NCBI RefSeq assembly: GCF_000350225.1
Contig: NW_005178593.1
Location: forward strand, 227,335 to 291,334
Length of the DNA stretch: 64,000 bases
Direction: 5' to 3'
From: Chondrus crispus
Taxonomy: Eukaryota > Rhodophyta > Florideophyceae > Gigartinales > Gigartinaceae
Positions 27,738 to 37,869 of this stretch are shown piece by piece. Position 1 is the first letter of the stretch, and each line of letters opens with the position of its first letter. A program made the translations under genes and the position numbers. The notes beneath the pieces are model-generated. The model was not told the DNA's origin. It saw only the letters and a list, made by a program, of their open reading frames with translations, and ran no database searches.

Positions 27738-29180
27738 TTAAGCGCGAGCGTCCGCGTTCGCGTCTGAGACGAGGTCTCTGCCGGTGCGTCTCCGGAGGCG
27801 TTGGGCGTAACGAGACACCAACTCCTCCGGGACGTGAGTCCGCGCGGTCCAGGTGGGCGTGTCGTAATCCGCCCACTTGATGAGGAACTCCGTAGGTCCG
27901 TCCTCCAAGGCTCGATGCCGGAGTAGTCGTTTGACCGCGTACTGCGTGCCCTTGGTGACCTTGTCGGCAAGGTCACTTGGGGTTGTCGTGCTCGCCCGCG
28001 CCGCGCCCGTCGGTGGTGGGGCGTACACGCAGCGGTCTGCGGAAACGCGCTCGGTAACACGATCACGATCGATCGTGATGGTTCGCCGGTCGTTGGCGAG
28101 TACCTGGTATGGCCCAACGGCGGGCGACGCGAGTTTGTTAGACGTCTTTGCCCCATCGGTGGGGTTCAGGTAGACGTAATTACCTGGCTTGATACGTGCG
28201 TTGAGCCGTCTGACGCGCTTATCGAAGTCGCGCTTGTACCGAGCCTGCGTCCGGCGCAGGCTCCCGTACGCCTTCTGGATCGTGTCGTCCAACGTCTTGA
28301 GGAACTCAGCGCGCGCGTTGCCCCTATCGGACGGGGGCGCGTCACCGTCGGCTCTACGTAGAGAGAACTCCGGCGGGGGTCGGCTGAGGACGAGCTCGAA
28401 GGGCGTGGTACTCGTCGTACGATGTACGTGGGAGTTGTACGCGTACGTGAGCGGCCCCACGTACACGTCCCAGTCGTCCTGATGTTCGCCGACGTAATTG
28501 CGTAACATCGAAGCGATCGTCCGGTTGTACCGCTCGACCTGCCCGTTCGTCTGGGGGTGGTACGCCGAAGTGTACAAGTTGGTCACTCCCAGGACACGGC
28601 ACGTGCTGTGGAAGAACTTCGCGTTAAACTGCGGTCCGTTATCCGACAGTAGCGAGCGTGGGACGCCGTATTTAAATACCCACGCGTCGCAGAACGCGAC
28701 GGCTACCGTGTACGCGGTTACGGTCCGCAGTGCCACAACTTGAGTCAGCTTGGTGAAACGGTCCGTAATTACGAGAAGGAACCGTTTCCCTGCCTTCGTC
28801 TTGGGTAGCGGTCCCAAGATGTCGATGGCGAGGCTCTCAAGCGGCCGTGTTGCCGGAAACAACTTCAAACGGTTGAGGTGTTTCCGCAACTTGACACGGT
28901 TCATCGCGCATGTTCGGCACCCTCGCACCGTAGCTGCGACATCTGCAGCGAGATGGGGCCAGTAGTACTCGCGACGGAGCGCGAAGTACATACGGTTCTG
29001 GCCCGGGTGCCCCGCGATGGTTGGTGTGTGGCAGAGCTGGAGAAGCCGAGCCCGTAGCGTCCGTGGCACCACGACCTGCACGATGTCAGGGTCTCCGTTT
29101 GAGCACCCCGTGGTGGTCCTCGAAGAACGCGGAGTCCCGGGACTCTGACTGTCGCGCCAGTACGGTCTGGCAGAAGTCAT
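27738..29180 (-). CDS. Element C integrase with chromodomain
   Basis: 480 codons. In order: a conserved pre-integrase segment GHPGQNRMYFALRREYYWP, the zinc-binding Cys pair CRTC, and catalytic residues Asp in AIDILGPL, Asp in LSDNGPQF and Glu in NGQVERYNRTI. A C-terminal chromodomain follows (YAVKRLLRHR...FLIKWADYDTPTW). The chromodomain places the element in the chromoviruses, which often steer insertion to modified histones. The frame overlaps the RT frame by about 95 bp. Confidence 0.9.
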   Translation of the reverse strand: MTSARPYWRDSQSPGTPRSSRTTTGCSNGDPDIVQVVVPRTLRARLLQLCHTPTIAGHPGQNRMYFALRREYYWPHLAADVAATVRGCRTCAMNRVKLRKHLNRLKLFPATRPLESLAIDILGPLPKTKAGKRFLLVITDRFTKLTQVVALRTVTAYTVAVAFCDAWVFKYGVPRSLLSDNGPQFNAKFFHSTCRVLGVTNLYTSAYHPQTNGQVERYNRTIASMLRNYVGEHQDDWDVYVGPLTYAYNSHVHRTTSTTPFELVLSRPPPEFSLRRADGDAPPSDRGNARAEFLKTLDDTIQKAYGSLRRTQARYKRDFDKRVRRLNARIKPGNYVYLNPTDGAKTSNKLASPAVGPYQVLANDRRTITIDRDRVTERVSADRCVYAPPPTGAARASTTTPSDLADKVTKGTQYAVKRLLRHRALEDGPTEFLIKWADYDTPTWTARTHVPEELVSRYAQRLRRRTGRDLVSDANADARA

Positions 29181-32100
29181 CCACGCGTTGCTCTTCGGCT
29201 ATCTCCTCTAACGTAAGAGGGGCCGGAAGGTCGTCCTGCGGAGGGGCGACCGTGGAGGCGGGCGCGCCAACTTCGGGTTGTTCGGCGCGCTCGATGTCGA
29301 CAGCGTCGAATTCGTCGTTCTCCTCCCAGAACGAGGTGGGTCCTTCAAGAGCGGGGGCCTCGTCGTCGCCCCTCGGCTCGTCGCGCGTACGGACGCGCGA
29401 CCCTCTTCGCGATCTGGCTTGGTTCCTTGTTGTCACGAAGACATGGACGGCCTTGTGATCGCAGCTCGCGGTACAGACGTGGTCCGCGAGCTCGTCCGAC
29501 ATGTCACGGACGGTCGTACCCGCATCGAAGGTGGGAATGTCGTCATCCACTTCGACGACTGGGCGAGGTTCGTCGGTGACCCTTGGCGACACGAGGCGTG
29601 ACAGGGCATCGGACACCTGGTGCACGCGCCCGGGGCGGTACTGGATGGTGAAGTCGTATTCCGCCAACCGCAGTCGCCACCGGGTAAGCCTTCCGGAACT
29701 CTCCGTGAGGGACATAAGCCATCGGAGGGCATCATGGTCCGTCCGGACGATGAACTTGGTACCTTCGATGTACGGCCGTAGTGTGCGGACGGCCCACACT
29801 ACGGCAAAGCATTCGCGCTCCGTAGCGCTGTAGTTGCGCTCACTATCGGACAGTGAGTACGACCAATACCCCACGGGGCGCCAGTCGTTGGCGCCTTCGT
29901 GTTCCTGGAGCAACGTACAGCCCAGTTGGTAGGCACTAGCATCCGTGTCGATCATGTACGGCCGACCGTACCGCGGCAATGCTAGGATCGGCGGGGAAAT
30001 CATCCGCTCCTTCAACGCTTCGAACGCTTGAAGTTGTAGCTCGGTCGGGTCGTCGAAGTTGGGGTCCGCGTCCTTGCGCGTCATGTCCGTTAATGGGCGC
30101 GCAATCTTCGCGAACCCCTTCACGAAGCGGCGGTAGACGTTGCACGCTCCGAGGTACGAGCGCACCTGCCTCAACGTCCTCGGAAAGGTGAACGTCTTGA
30201 AGGCGTCCGCCGCCGCTTCGGCGACGCTCAGCTTACCTGGGGAAATGACGTGCCCCAGGTAGTGCACCTTCGGTTGGAAGAAGCTACACTTCTTGAGCTT
30301 GGGGGAGATTCCGGCGCTTCTCAACAAGCTCAAGACAGTGTCGAGATGCTTCGCGTGTTCTCCGTGCGTACGGGAGAACACGATGACATCATCCAGGTAG
30401 ACGAGGCATATCTGCCATCGGACGCCAGATAGGATGATGTCGAGGGCACGTTGGAAGGTGGCCGGTGCCCCTTTTAGCCCGAACGGCATACGCAAAGGGC
30501 GAAACGTTCCCATATGCGTAGTGAACGTGGTCTTGTCCCGGTCGTCCGGAGCGACGGGGATCTGCCAATAACCGGAATTGCAGTCCAACGTCGTAAAGAC
30601 GGCTGCATCTCCGAGCGAATCGATGCAGTCGTCCATCCGGGGCAGCGGATACGAATCCGCTGCTGTCTTTGCGTTGAGACGCCGGTAGTCCACGCAGAAC
30701 CGAAGAGAGCCGTCTTTCTTCGGTACGAGCACCACGGGGGACGCCCACTCGGTGCTCGCAGGTTCGATTACCCCTGCGTTCAACATTTTGTTGACTTCCT
30801 TGGCGACCATCTCCCGCATAGCCGGCCCCTTTCGGTAGGGCATTGAACGTATCGGCTTCGTACCCGGTTCGAGGGGAATGCGGTGTTCGGTCGCTCGGAT
30901 CGTTCCGAGCGCCCCGCTCCACAGACTCGAGTGCTTACGGAGCATCTCGAGCACGTGGCCCCGGAACTTGTCATCATCGATGTATGACAAGTCGATTTCT
31001 TTTTCCCAATCCTCCGGCGGATTTTCGGGATCCTTTTCAGAGGCGGGTGCGGTGCCCCCTTCCGGCGGCGGACACTTCGCCGGTCGGCCGTCCGTACCGG
31101 CTCCTCTCTTCTCAACGGTTGCCCCCTGGGCGGAGCCTGGTCGACCAGCTCCTGCCGTTCCGACTTGATCGGTCAAGTCGGTGAGGTGTAGCGCGTGCGC
31201 GATCCCCTCGGCGATGCGACGTTCGGGCGTCAAGATCGCGAGGGGGTTGCGCTTCGCGTATCCCACGACGGTGTGCTTCGGAAGCCGCCTTTCCTGTCGC
31301 GAAAAGTTCGCGACGATGACGTCGAAGGTCTGGTTCGGCAGGACCTCGACGACGCCGTTCGTCAGCCTCACTCCATGTCGGTGTTGGAGTGACGGCTTCG
31401 GCTCTATAAACACGAGTCCCCTCCCCGTCGTAGTAACGCGCACACGGGCCTGCGACCTCGCGGGAATGGTAACCCAGCGGGCGATTCGGATCGCCTGCGG
31501 GGCTTCGCGTGCGTCAGCCCGGCTTGTCTGACGTCCGTGCCGCCTGGTTGGGGGAGTCGGCTCCCCCTTCCCGTCGACGATGGCAACGGAGCCACCTTGG
31601 CGGAGCTCCAACCGTTGAGCTTCGATGTCGATACTTCGTACGTGTGTATCGATGAAGGCCGTACCAAGGAGGACCGGCACGGCGAGCTGGTCCGCCACGA
31701 CGAACGGAATTCGGAACGTCGTGTTCCTCAACCGCACGGCCAGGCGTACGACGGCCGAGAGCTTAAGCGGGTTGCTATTCGCGCCTGCCAATCGGGGCAG
31801 TGGCGCGTCGCGGATGACGTACCGCGACCAATCGGGAGGAAGGTCCGCCTTCCTCACCAGATTGTACCCTGAGCACGTATCAACGGCGATCGTGCGGGGC
31901 TTGAAGGCATTTCCCTCCGTGGCTATCGAGCCGAGGACGTTGTAAATCTTCGACGTCATAAGGCAAATGACGCCGTCGACTACCTTCGGCGTGCCCGGCT
32001 CGGCGAGATCGTTCCGCCTGGGCCGCCGGCGCCGGTTCCGACTTCTCTTCCGCGTCCTTCGGCCTTGGTCTCGGGGCGCCCTTCGGTCGGCCGCGTCCCC

Positions 32101-32277
32101 GCGACAAGTCGCGTTCGTACGCGGCTTGAATTCTTCTGGCGGCCCCGGGTCCCCCTGGGTCGGGCCGCTGGCGCGTTCGATGCGCTTCTTGTTAGGCACT
32201 TGGCTCACGGTTGCCACAGTGCCTTCCTTCATGTGCGCCGGGCTCACGGTTGCCTCAGCGTCTTCGTCCTTTCGCAC
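29086..32277 (-). CDS. Element C protease, reverse transcriptase and RNase H
   Basis: 1,063 codons. A basic N-terminal segment is followed by a retropepsin-like active site (AVDTCSGYNLV). The RT has PYRKGPAMREM, FCVDYRRLNAKTA, a LDCNSGYWQ block and the catalytic YLDD in CLVYLDDVIVFSR. RNase H of the Ty3 type shows MIDTDASAYQLG, SATERECFAVVWAV and the RTDHDALRWL block. All catalytic motifs are present. It lies 147 bp downstream of gag in another frame. Confidence 0.92.
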   Translation of the reverse strand: MRKDEDAEATVSPAHMKEGTVATVSQVPNKKRIERASGPTQGDPGPPEEFKPRTNATCRGDAADRRAPRDQGRRTRKRSRNRRRRPRRNDLAEPGTPKVVDGVICLMTSKIYNVLGSIATEGNAFKPRTIAVDTCSGYNLVRKADLPPDWSRYVIRDAPLPRLAGANSNPLKLSAVVRLAVRLRNTTFRIPFVVADQLAVPVLLGTAFIDTHVRSIDIEAQRLELRQGGSVAIVDGKGEPTPPTRRHGRQTSRADAREAPQAIRIARWVTIPARSQARVRVTTTGRGLVFIEPKPSLQHRHGVRLTNGVVEVLPNQTFDVIVANFSRQERRLPKHTVVGYAKRNPLAILTPERRIAEGIAHALHLTDLTDQVGTAGAGRPGSAQGATVEKRGAGTDGRPAKCPPPEGGTAPASEKDPENPPEDWEKEIDLSYIDDDKFRGHVLEMLRKHSSLWSGALGTIRATEHRIPLEPGTKPIRSMPYRKGPAMREMVAKEVNKMLNAGVIEPASTEWASPVVLVPKKDGSLRFCVDYRRLNAKTAADSYPLPRMDDCIDSLGDAAVFTTLDCNSGYWQIPVAPDDRDKTTFTTHMGTFRPLRMPFGLKGAPATFQRALDIILSGVRWQICLVYLDDVIVFSRTHGEHAKHLDTVLSLLRSAGISPKLKKCSFFQPKVHYLGHVISPGKLSVAEAAADAFKTFTFPRTLRQVRSYLGACNVYRRFVKGFAKIARPLTDMTRKDADPNFDDPTELQLQAFEALKERMISPPILALPRYGRPYMIDTDASAYQLGCTLLQEHEGANDWRPVGYWSYSLSDSERNYSATERECFAVVWAVRTLRPYIEGTKFIVRTDHDALRWLMSLTESSGRLTRWRLRLAEYDFTIQYRPGRVHQVSDALSRLVSPRVTDEPRPVVEVDDDIPTFDAGTTVRDMSDELADHVCTASCDHKAVHVFVTTRNQARSRRGSRVRTRDEPRGDDEAPALEGPTSFWEENDEFDAVDIERAEQPEVGAPASTVAPPQDDLPAPLTLEEIAEEQRVDDFCQTVLARQSESRDSAFFEDHHGVLKRRP

Positions 32278-32423
32278 CGAGCTTACGGGTGTCTCGGTGC
32301 GCTTGTGCGGGGTTGAGGGGAATAATATCGGTAAACATTCCCCTCCCCCGCCGGGGACAAATAGGGGCGGGTCAAGGTTGGTTTGACAAGACGGTTCACG
32401 CGACCGCGCGAACGTAACCGTCT

Positions 32424-34985
32424 TTACGGGTTTTTCGAACTACCCGAGCTGTCAGTGCTATTCGCTTGGCTATCGTTAGCTAGCGCGTCGACGGGCCCCT
32501 GGCCGCGCGGATGGGGACGGTTTCCCCACTCCGACTGGGCATCTTCTACGAAGTAATCGGATACTTCGTGGCCTTGGATTGCAACGTCCGGCCGTTGCAA
32601 TATTCGAGGGGCGGAGAGAACGGGCTCCCCTCCGCCTCCTTCCGTGGGCTGGGGGTGCGTCTCACCAGCCCAGTCTTGGAGGTACATGATGGCGTTCTGT
32701 ACCCCTTGGGGCAACGGGGGTCGGCCCCGGTCGCCTCGCCCATCTCGACGGGGATATCGCGTATCCAGCCGACGAGGGTCACGTCGATCCCTTTGATCGG
32801 TCCCCGGGTATCGGTACCCGCCTTCACGAGGGGCAAAACGGACGCCCCCACCCGATCGGCTCGGGTCACCTCGACGCGGGCCTCGGTCTGCCCGCGTAGA
32901 CTGCTGGATGAGATTGCGCATTCCGGGGCGCGTCTCCATCTGATAGCGGTAGTTCCTGTACGCCGTGAACTGACGTTGTTCAGGAGACAGGAACGGGCAC
33001 GCGTACATGGCGTGGCCGTACGTCCGGCACAGCCAACAAATGTACGCGCTGCCATCGGTCGACGCGAAAGTCGCCGCGTGGCGTGCCTCCTCATCGGTGA
33101 GTCGAGGCACGTTAGGCAGCCCGCGGTCTCCTTCTCGACGGGAGATATCCAGCTCGGCCATGTTGTGGTTCGGACCACCCATGGCCCTCGGCGTGTGTGC
33201 GAACGCCGTTGCGAAGCTTCCGGTCGAACCGGTAGAAGCTGGCGTAGGGGGTCGGCCCCCTGCCCGTTCGAAGCCTTGCGTGATGAGGACAGGGTCGGCC
33301 TGCCACTCATCTTCTCCAATGTGGAGGGCGGTCGCCGGCGAACTTGTTCCGTGCGACCTTGGAGTTCGGACTCCCTTCGCTGCCGGCTTCGGGTCCGGCA
33401 GCGGCAACCCGCGACGAGCGCGGTAGGTTGTACCCTCGGCCGTTGCGATACGGCGAATCGTTGAGAGTTCGGTCTTCTGTTGTCCGGGCAACCTTTGCAT
33501 CGTCTCTGCCACTCCGGCCCGGGTCGCAGTGGACAGCCCGCGCACGAAGTAATGCGCGAGAGCTTGTTCTGAGAACACGGCCGTGCATCGGAACGCGGCG
33601 GATTCCAGCCGGTCTGCGAACGTGTTCTCGGTTTCGTGAGGAAGCTGTCGCGCCGACGCGACAGCGTCAAACGCTTCCCCCAACACGTCGTCGGTTAGGT
33701 AGCGTTTGATAAATTGGTTGACGAGGCCAGGCCAGCTCGTGTCGTCGTGGAGCTGGCCGGCGCGGAGGCCGCGCATGGTGTAACTCGTATACAACCGCTC
33801 CGCGTCCCGCTCGAGGAAGTGAGCGAAGACACGGATTGCCACACCTTCGGTCAGGTGCTGGGCATTGAAGGTTATCCGGATATCCTTCAGAAACGGGAGC
33901 AACTGAATCGCGTCAGTACCGTCGAAGCTCTTCATCGTGGGACGGAGCCCACGGCAGCGTTGGACGTACTTCGCGATCCGTCCCGCGTCACCCGAGGTAA
34001 CGAGCCTCGAGGTGTTGTCCAACCGATACATGCGGTAGTTCGCGACGGCGCTGAACTCCTGTATCATGGTGTGGACGGGCTCGAGCCCGGGTTCGGCGGG
34101 GCCCAACGTTCCGAACGGCGTGACGGGCAACGTTCGGACGTCGACGGGGCCGGGATGCGCGGTAAGATCCGCTGGCTGGTAGCCGCCCCAGCGAGGATCG
34201 AAGGGGAGAATCGGTTCCCCTGATCCGCGGGCGACTCCTCCACGGCCACGGTCGGGTTCGTCCGGTACCCGTCGGGACTGCCGCATGCTTCCGGGTTCAT
34301 ACGGCAGGGCTTGAGTCTCGGGCGCGAAGTTCGCGTCCGCCGTCGGCTTGATGTCCTCCGCCCTCCGACTGGTGACGGCTCCAGTCGGGGGCCACTCCTG
34401 CGCTCCGGATGCGCCCGGAGGAACAGTGGCACCGGGCCCACTCGAGGGGGCTCCGGGCGGCCTCTCGGCCGAGGTCTGTTCCATCTCACGGGCACGGCGG
34501 CGCGTTGAGTTGAGCTCCGCCGCCATGTGCGCGAACGCTCCCATCTGTTCGGCTGATGGGAAGGGTTGCGGGTCGCGTCGAACCCCGGAGTTTGCACTCG
34601 CGGGTCGACCCGCAACGTCCATGGCGGGGGAATCGATGCGCGCCTCTTCGAGCAGTACCAAACGGGACTGTAGCTGGTCGACGAGAGCGCGCAGGTTCTC
34701 CAAGGACTGAGTTACGCGCTCAAACCTTCCTTCGCGGAGGGAGCGCAACTCATCCATACAGCGAGCGTAGACGCTGTCGGAGACGTCGATACGGAGGGAT
34801 GTTCGGACATCTTCGATATACTCCGCGATGCGATCGTACATCGCGCGAGCGCGTCCTTCGGAGAAGTCGGGCGACGGTTCGCGGTCTCGGGGACCAGCGT
34901 CGCCGTCGCCGACTCGGACGCGGAGCGCGGCCTCTTGCACATCGGCGGGCTCCGAGCGAATCGAGGTAGGATATTCGCCACTCAT
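32424..34985 (-). CDS. Element C gag
   Basis: 853 codons, large for a chromovirus gag. An N-terminal coiled-coil-like region (about residues 80-130) is followed by a Pro/Gly-rich linker. The capsid part starts after the motif NYRMYRL, with FLKDIRITFNAQHLTEGVAI and NTFADRLESAAFRCTAVFS. A zinc knuckle CWLCRTYGHAMYAC fits CX2CX4HX4C, and an Arg-rich tail follows. The motif before the capsid is shared with elements A and B. Confidence 0.88.
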   Translation of the reverse strand: MSGEYPTSIRSEPADVQEAALRVRVGDGDAGPRDREPSPDFSEGRARAMYDRIAEYIEDVRTSLRIDVSDSVYARCMDELRSLREGRFERVTQSLENLRALVDQLQSRLVLLEEARIDSPAMDVAGRPASANSGVRRDPQPFPSAEQMGAFAHMAAELNSTRRRAREMEQTSAERPPGAPSSGPGATVPPGASGAQEWPPTGAVTSRRAEDIKPTADANFAPETQALPYEPGSMRQSRRVPDEPDRGRGGVARGSGEPILPFDPRWGGYQPADLTAHPGPVDVRTLPVTPFGTLGPAEPGLEPVHTMIQEFSAVANYRMYRLDNTSRLVTSGDAGRIAKYVQRCRGLRPTMKSFDGTDAIQLLPFLKDIRITFNAQHLTEGVAIRVFAHFLERDAERLYTSYTMRGLRAGQLHDDTSWPGLVNQFIKRYLTDDVLGEAFDAVASARQLPHETENTFADRLESAAFRCTAVFSEQALAHYFVRGLSTATRAGVAETMQRLPGQQKTELSTIRRIATAEGTTYRARRGLPLPDPKPAAKGVRTPRSHGTSSPATALHIGEDEWQADPVLITQGFERAGGRPPTPASTGSTGSFATAFAHTPRAMGGPNHNMAELDISRREGDRGLPNVPRLTDEEARHAATFASTDGSAYICWLCRTYGHAMYACPFLSPEQRQFTAYRNYRYQMETRPGMRNLIQQSTRADRGPRRGDPSRSGGGVRFAPREGGYRYPGTDQRDRRDPRRLDTRYPRRDGRGDRGRPPLPQGVQNAIMYLQDWAGETHPQPTEGGGGEPVLSAPRILQRPDVAIQGHEVSDYFVEDAQSEWGNRPHPRGQGPVDALANDSQANSTDSSGSSKNP

Positions 34986-35043
34986 CTCGACGCGTACGGA
35001 CGCGGAGGTAAACGGTAGTCTTCTCGGTTCGATCGTGAGAGTC

Positions 35044-35061
35044 TTCTAGGTCGGGAGACCA
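35044..35061 (-). promoter_or_regulatory. Primer-binding site of element C
   Basis: TGGTCTCCCGACCTAGAA lies one base inside the 5' LTR on the minus strand. The leading TGG would pair with a tRNA CCA end. The same 18 nt occurs in element B. I cannot assign the tRNA from memory. Confidence 0.75.
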
Positions 35062-35062
35062 C

Positions 35063-35662
35063 TGTAGTATAATCACCCCCAACGACGAGGGGGGTGAGTA
35101 CTGACAGTTCGGAAAGACCCCGATCGGCGGGAAGACAGAAGCACGGCCCACCCACGGTACCGAGCACGGGCTCGAGGTAGCGGTGGTAGAGCGGGATCGG
35201 GGAGGACGCGCGCACGCGCGAGCGGTTCTACGCCTCGACGCCCCGGAGCGGTACTGGGTGACGTTCCAGTACCGACGGGCGGAGGCGGAGCCGGCTCGTG
35301 GGCGTGCTACGCGCGTCCTCAACCCGCACGCGGTGCTGCTTCTAGGTAAAACGGACGGAAGTACCTAAAAGTAAGCGGGCGGACCAAGGTGGAGGATCCT
35401 TGACAAGTCCGTGCTTGTCGTCCTCCACCGCCGGCGGTCCGCTCATATTTAATGTACATTGTAGTCTATCATAACTCTACAGTAGTGCCGGTCGACCGAC
35501 ACTGTAACGCTGTCAGCCGTCGGGGCTGACAGTCCACGTGTAGTACGCGTCCCGTACACGTGGAGGACACGTGTGTGCGCGCGTAGCTGTAAGGCTCGTG
35601 CCTTACTGTCGCTGATCTAATCCTAATCTAATTTCCGAACTCCCGTTTGGGGTTATACCACA
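35063..35662 (-). repeat. 5' LTR of element C
   Basis: 600 bp, about 99.5% identical to the left LTR and ending TTATACCACA. As the element reads on the minus strand, this copy would hold the promoter. A TATA-like word is not certain. Confidence 0.95.
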
Positions 35663-35910
35663 ATCCCATTGAAGGCCGTATCTCCTCTCGTGAGTACGGA
35701 GGGAACTGCGAGCTTTGCAAAATTTGTTACGGGAACTTAGACCTATTAACCGTTTAACTCAACTACAATTTTGAGTATAGAACGCCTTGTATGGTTTGCA
35801 CTACCACTATAACTTTAAAGCCACATGTTTTCATGGTACCTTTGTTGAAGTGTTTAATGTTTAATGCGCGGCAAGTAAAAGCTTATTTCCACGGGGTATG
35901 TGGTGTCAAC

Positions 35911-36025
35911 CTTATTATGAGTTTCGAATCCCTTCTGTTTGGTGGTCCCTGTTTCGGGGATTAGAGACTCATAATGAGTTGCAAATCCCCTTTTTGGTAT
36001 TCGAAACTCATAATGAGAGTACAGT
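35911..36025. repeat. GAGTTTCGAGT foldback repeat, locus 3
   Basis: A diverged single unit: TTATGAGTTTCGAATCCC, then GACTCATAATGAGTT and ATTCGAAACTCATAATGAG followed by GTACAGTA. It belongs with loci 12628-12925 and 20727-21125 and lies 250 bp right of element C. Confidence 0.75.
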
Positions 36026-36533
36026 ATAGGATGACATCCGAGGTAAAGTGTTTGACGGAGGTGACTTAGGGATCACCTTTTCCGTTGCCCTAAGAAATGC
36101 CGTCCCATCCAGAGGACACCATAGATGAATTTCTCCCTACCGGCTGCTCACGTGCTAGTAATGTCGCCTTACTAAAACACTCAGTATCTTGAAGTCTCAC
36201 TACGTATATTAAACTTATTCAGGATGTCACCCCCCATTTGGGCGCTATCCCTTCTCACTTTTGAGTGACTTCATTCCATTCACCCAGAATGCTCTGTAAC
36301 AGCTTCACGCGTGGAATAGAATTGGTCTTTGCAGATCACACCCATAAATAATGTGAAAACAAAATATATTTGTATGATGTACCGTAGAACATCTCGCTTT
36401 TTCTCTGCCGAACCAGGCCAATTTATCTCGTCTTGGGAACCAAGTGCAGTGCGTATATTCAAAGAACGCCTCTGCGCATGCAGAAAAGGCATTCGCATAT
36501 TGATATGCTCAAGGGCACATAAATGTTAACTAA

Positions 36534-36655
36534 TAAATGTTTACTTGTTGATGGGTGGTCAATGTTTACCCAGTGGCAAGTAAATGTTTACTTATTGACG
36601 GGTGGTCAATGGTTACCCAACGGCAAGTAAATGTTTACTTGTTGACGGATATTTG
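36534..36655. repeat. 47-bp tandem repeat, about two and a half copies
   Basis: TAAATGTTTACTTGTTGA begins at 36534, 36581 and 36628 (period 47). Each unit has AAGTAAATGTTTACTT and GGTGGTCAATG[T/G]TTACCC. The AAATGTTTACT core is that of the 86-bp array at 11137-11466. Confidence 0.85.
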
Positions 36656-36825
36656 GACTGGACAGGCGGAGTGCTGTGATAGGTTGCAATACTTTGAGTT
36701 TTTCAAGAAATTCAATGGCTTCTTTTGCCCCTACTGTAATTGAGTTTATTGAGAATTGTATTAAAATCACGATGCATATCGCGTATGATAAAAAACTTTA
36801 TTTACAACCAGGGAGAACCCGGTCT

Positions 36826-37056
36826 GGGTCTTAACATGCCCCGTTTTGCTGCGGTTTGGTTTGGTTTGCTTTACTCAAAGAAGTGATTTGGCGTGCTATG
36901 AGTGGCTCCTACGTTTTAATTTATGTGTTTAAGAAAAGCAAGGGCGTAAGAAGCATACGGTATTTGTTAAGAATTTAAAAGTATTCCTGGCAAAACCGGG
37001 CAAGGCAAAGCAAAAACCAGCCTGTCAAGACAAGCCCTGAGAGGGCGTGTCTTAAC
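36826..37056. mobile_element. Possible foldback MITE
   Basis: The left edge (GGGTCTTAACATGCCCCGTT, then GTTTTGC/TTTGGTTTGC runs) and the right edge (GCAAAACCGGGCAAGGCAAAGC, ending GGGCGTGTCTTAACG) are loosely inverted. Both contain the TTAAGAC word found in the 10953-10985 palindrome. No target duplication could be fixed. Confidence 0.4.
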
Positions 37057-37869
37057 GACGTGGTTGCAATTAAAGAAAAAATATCTCAATCGATTGCTCA
37101 CAGAGTCGCGATCAGGAGAATAGGTCCTGCGCGGTCATCCGCTCCGAGACGTCTGACCCTGGCCCCGTCTCATTTTTGCCCCTGGTGTTGCGTCCATGAC
37201 TCAGCTCGCCTGGTATGCCGTGTTGTAGCGCATTTTTATTCGTTTAAATATCATTGGTGCGCCACTGCCAACAGTGGACGAAGCATGATGGAATCGCTAC
37301 GGGAAATACCTGTCACTGTAAGTCCAGTTATGCTTGTGACCACGTCTTTCCAAAACTTGCACGGACGTTTATAGTTTCGCCTAAAATTTCCGCAAACGTT
37401 TTGGCAATGGTTTGCCGATTCTTTTCGGTTTTGTGGAAAAGTGGCTCAGTTGGAAGATATCATTACAGCTAATCGAGCTGTTTACAAATTGCTTACGTAT
37501 GTTTCTGAGTTTCGCAGAAAAAGTTGCTCAAACTTTCGGCAGCACTTTGGGAACCTTTGAAACTTCAGAAACATTCAGCAACCTTTTCAAAGATGCCGGA
37601 TCGCATTACAGCTCCGATCGAGGGTGGATGGAAATATTCCATCATTGAGGCCTTGCTTGCAGGATCCAACAAGGTCCGCCACCGGGACCAATGGGAGTGC
37701 CGTTTGAGGCGAATATCAGAAAAATCAATTGTCAACCAGGATTTTATGGAGCCATGAGCCCTGGTAGTTGGGACCAAAGTTGTATGGCTCTGGGTCACAG
37801 GCTCTGGTGCCAGGGCCATTATTGGGACGTATTCTCCTGAATGCGACTCTCACAGCTTGCTACGTATAA

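Larger units (their letters stand above)
22599..35662 (-). mobile_element. Element C: Ty3/gypsy chromovirus, young, looks whole or nearly so
   Basis: 13,064 bp with 600-bp LTRs at both ends and a 5-bp target duplication ATCCC (22594-22598 and 35663-35667). The order on the minus strand is LTR, primer-binding site, gag, protease-RT-RNase H, integrase with chromodomain, a non-coding repeat region, an antisense gene, purine-rich tract, LTR. The two LTRs differ at about three of 600 positions, so insertion was recent. All domains are long and carry their catalytic motifs. At most one or two breaks are possible. Its length, more than twice a minimal chromovirus, comes from the antisense gene, the repeat region and a large gag. 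Confidence 0.95.
35670..37866. other. Gene-poor AT-rich DNA right of element C
   Basis: Apart from the three short repeats listed separately, only frames under about 105 codons occur and none has a recognisable domain. The right end runs into the Harbinger element at 37870. Confidence 0.4.

Noticed and set aside
27188-28156. 322-codon minus-strand frame overlapping the integrase end
   Set aside because: Low-complexity Arg/Ser/Thr composition, in a different frame from the chromodomain, no domain: a shadow.
32511-34223. Plus-strand frames of 100-317 codons across element C gag
   Set aside because: They are antisense to a confident gag frame and show no ordered domain, unlike the antisense gene near the 3' LTR.
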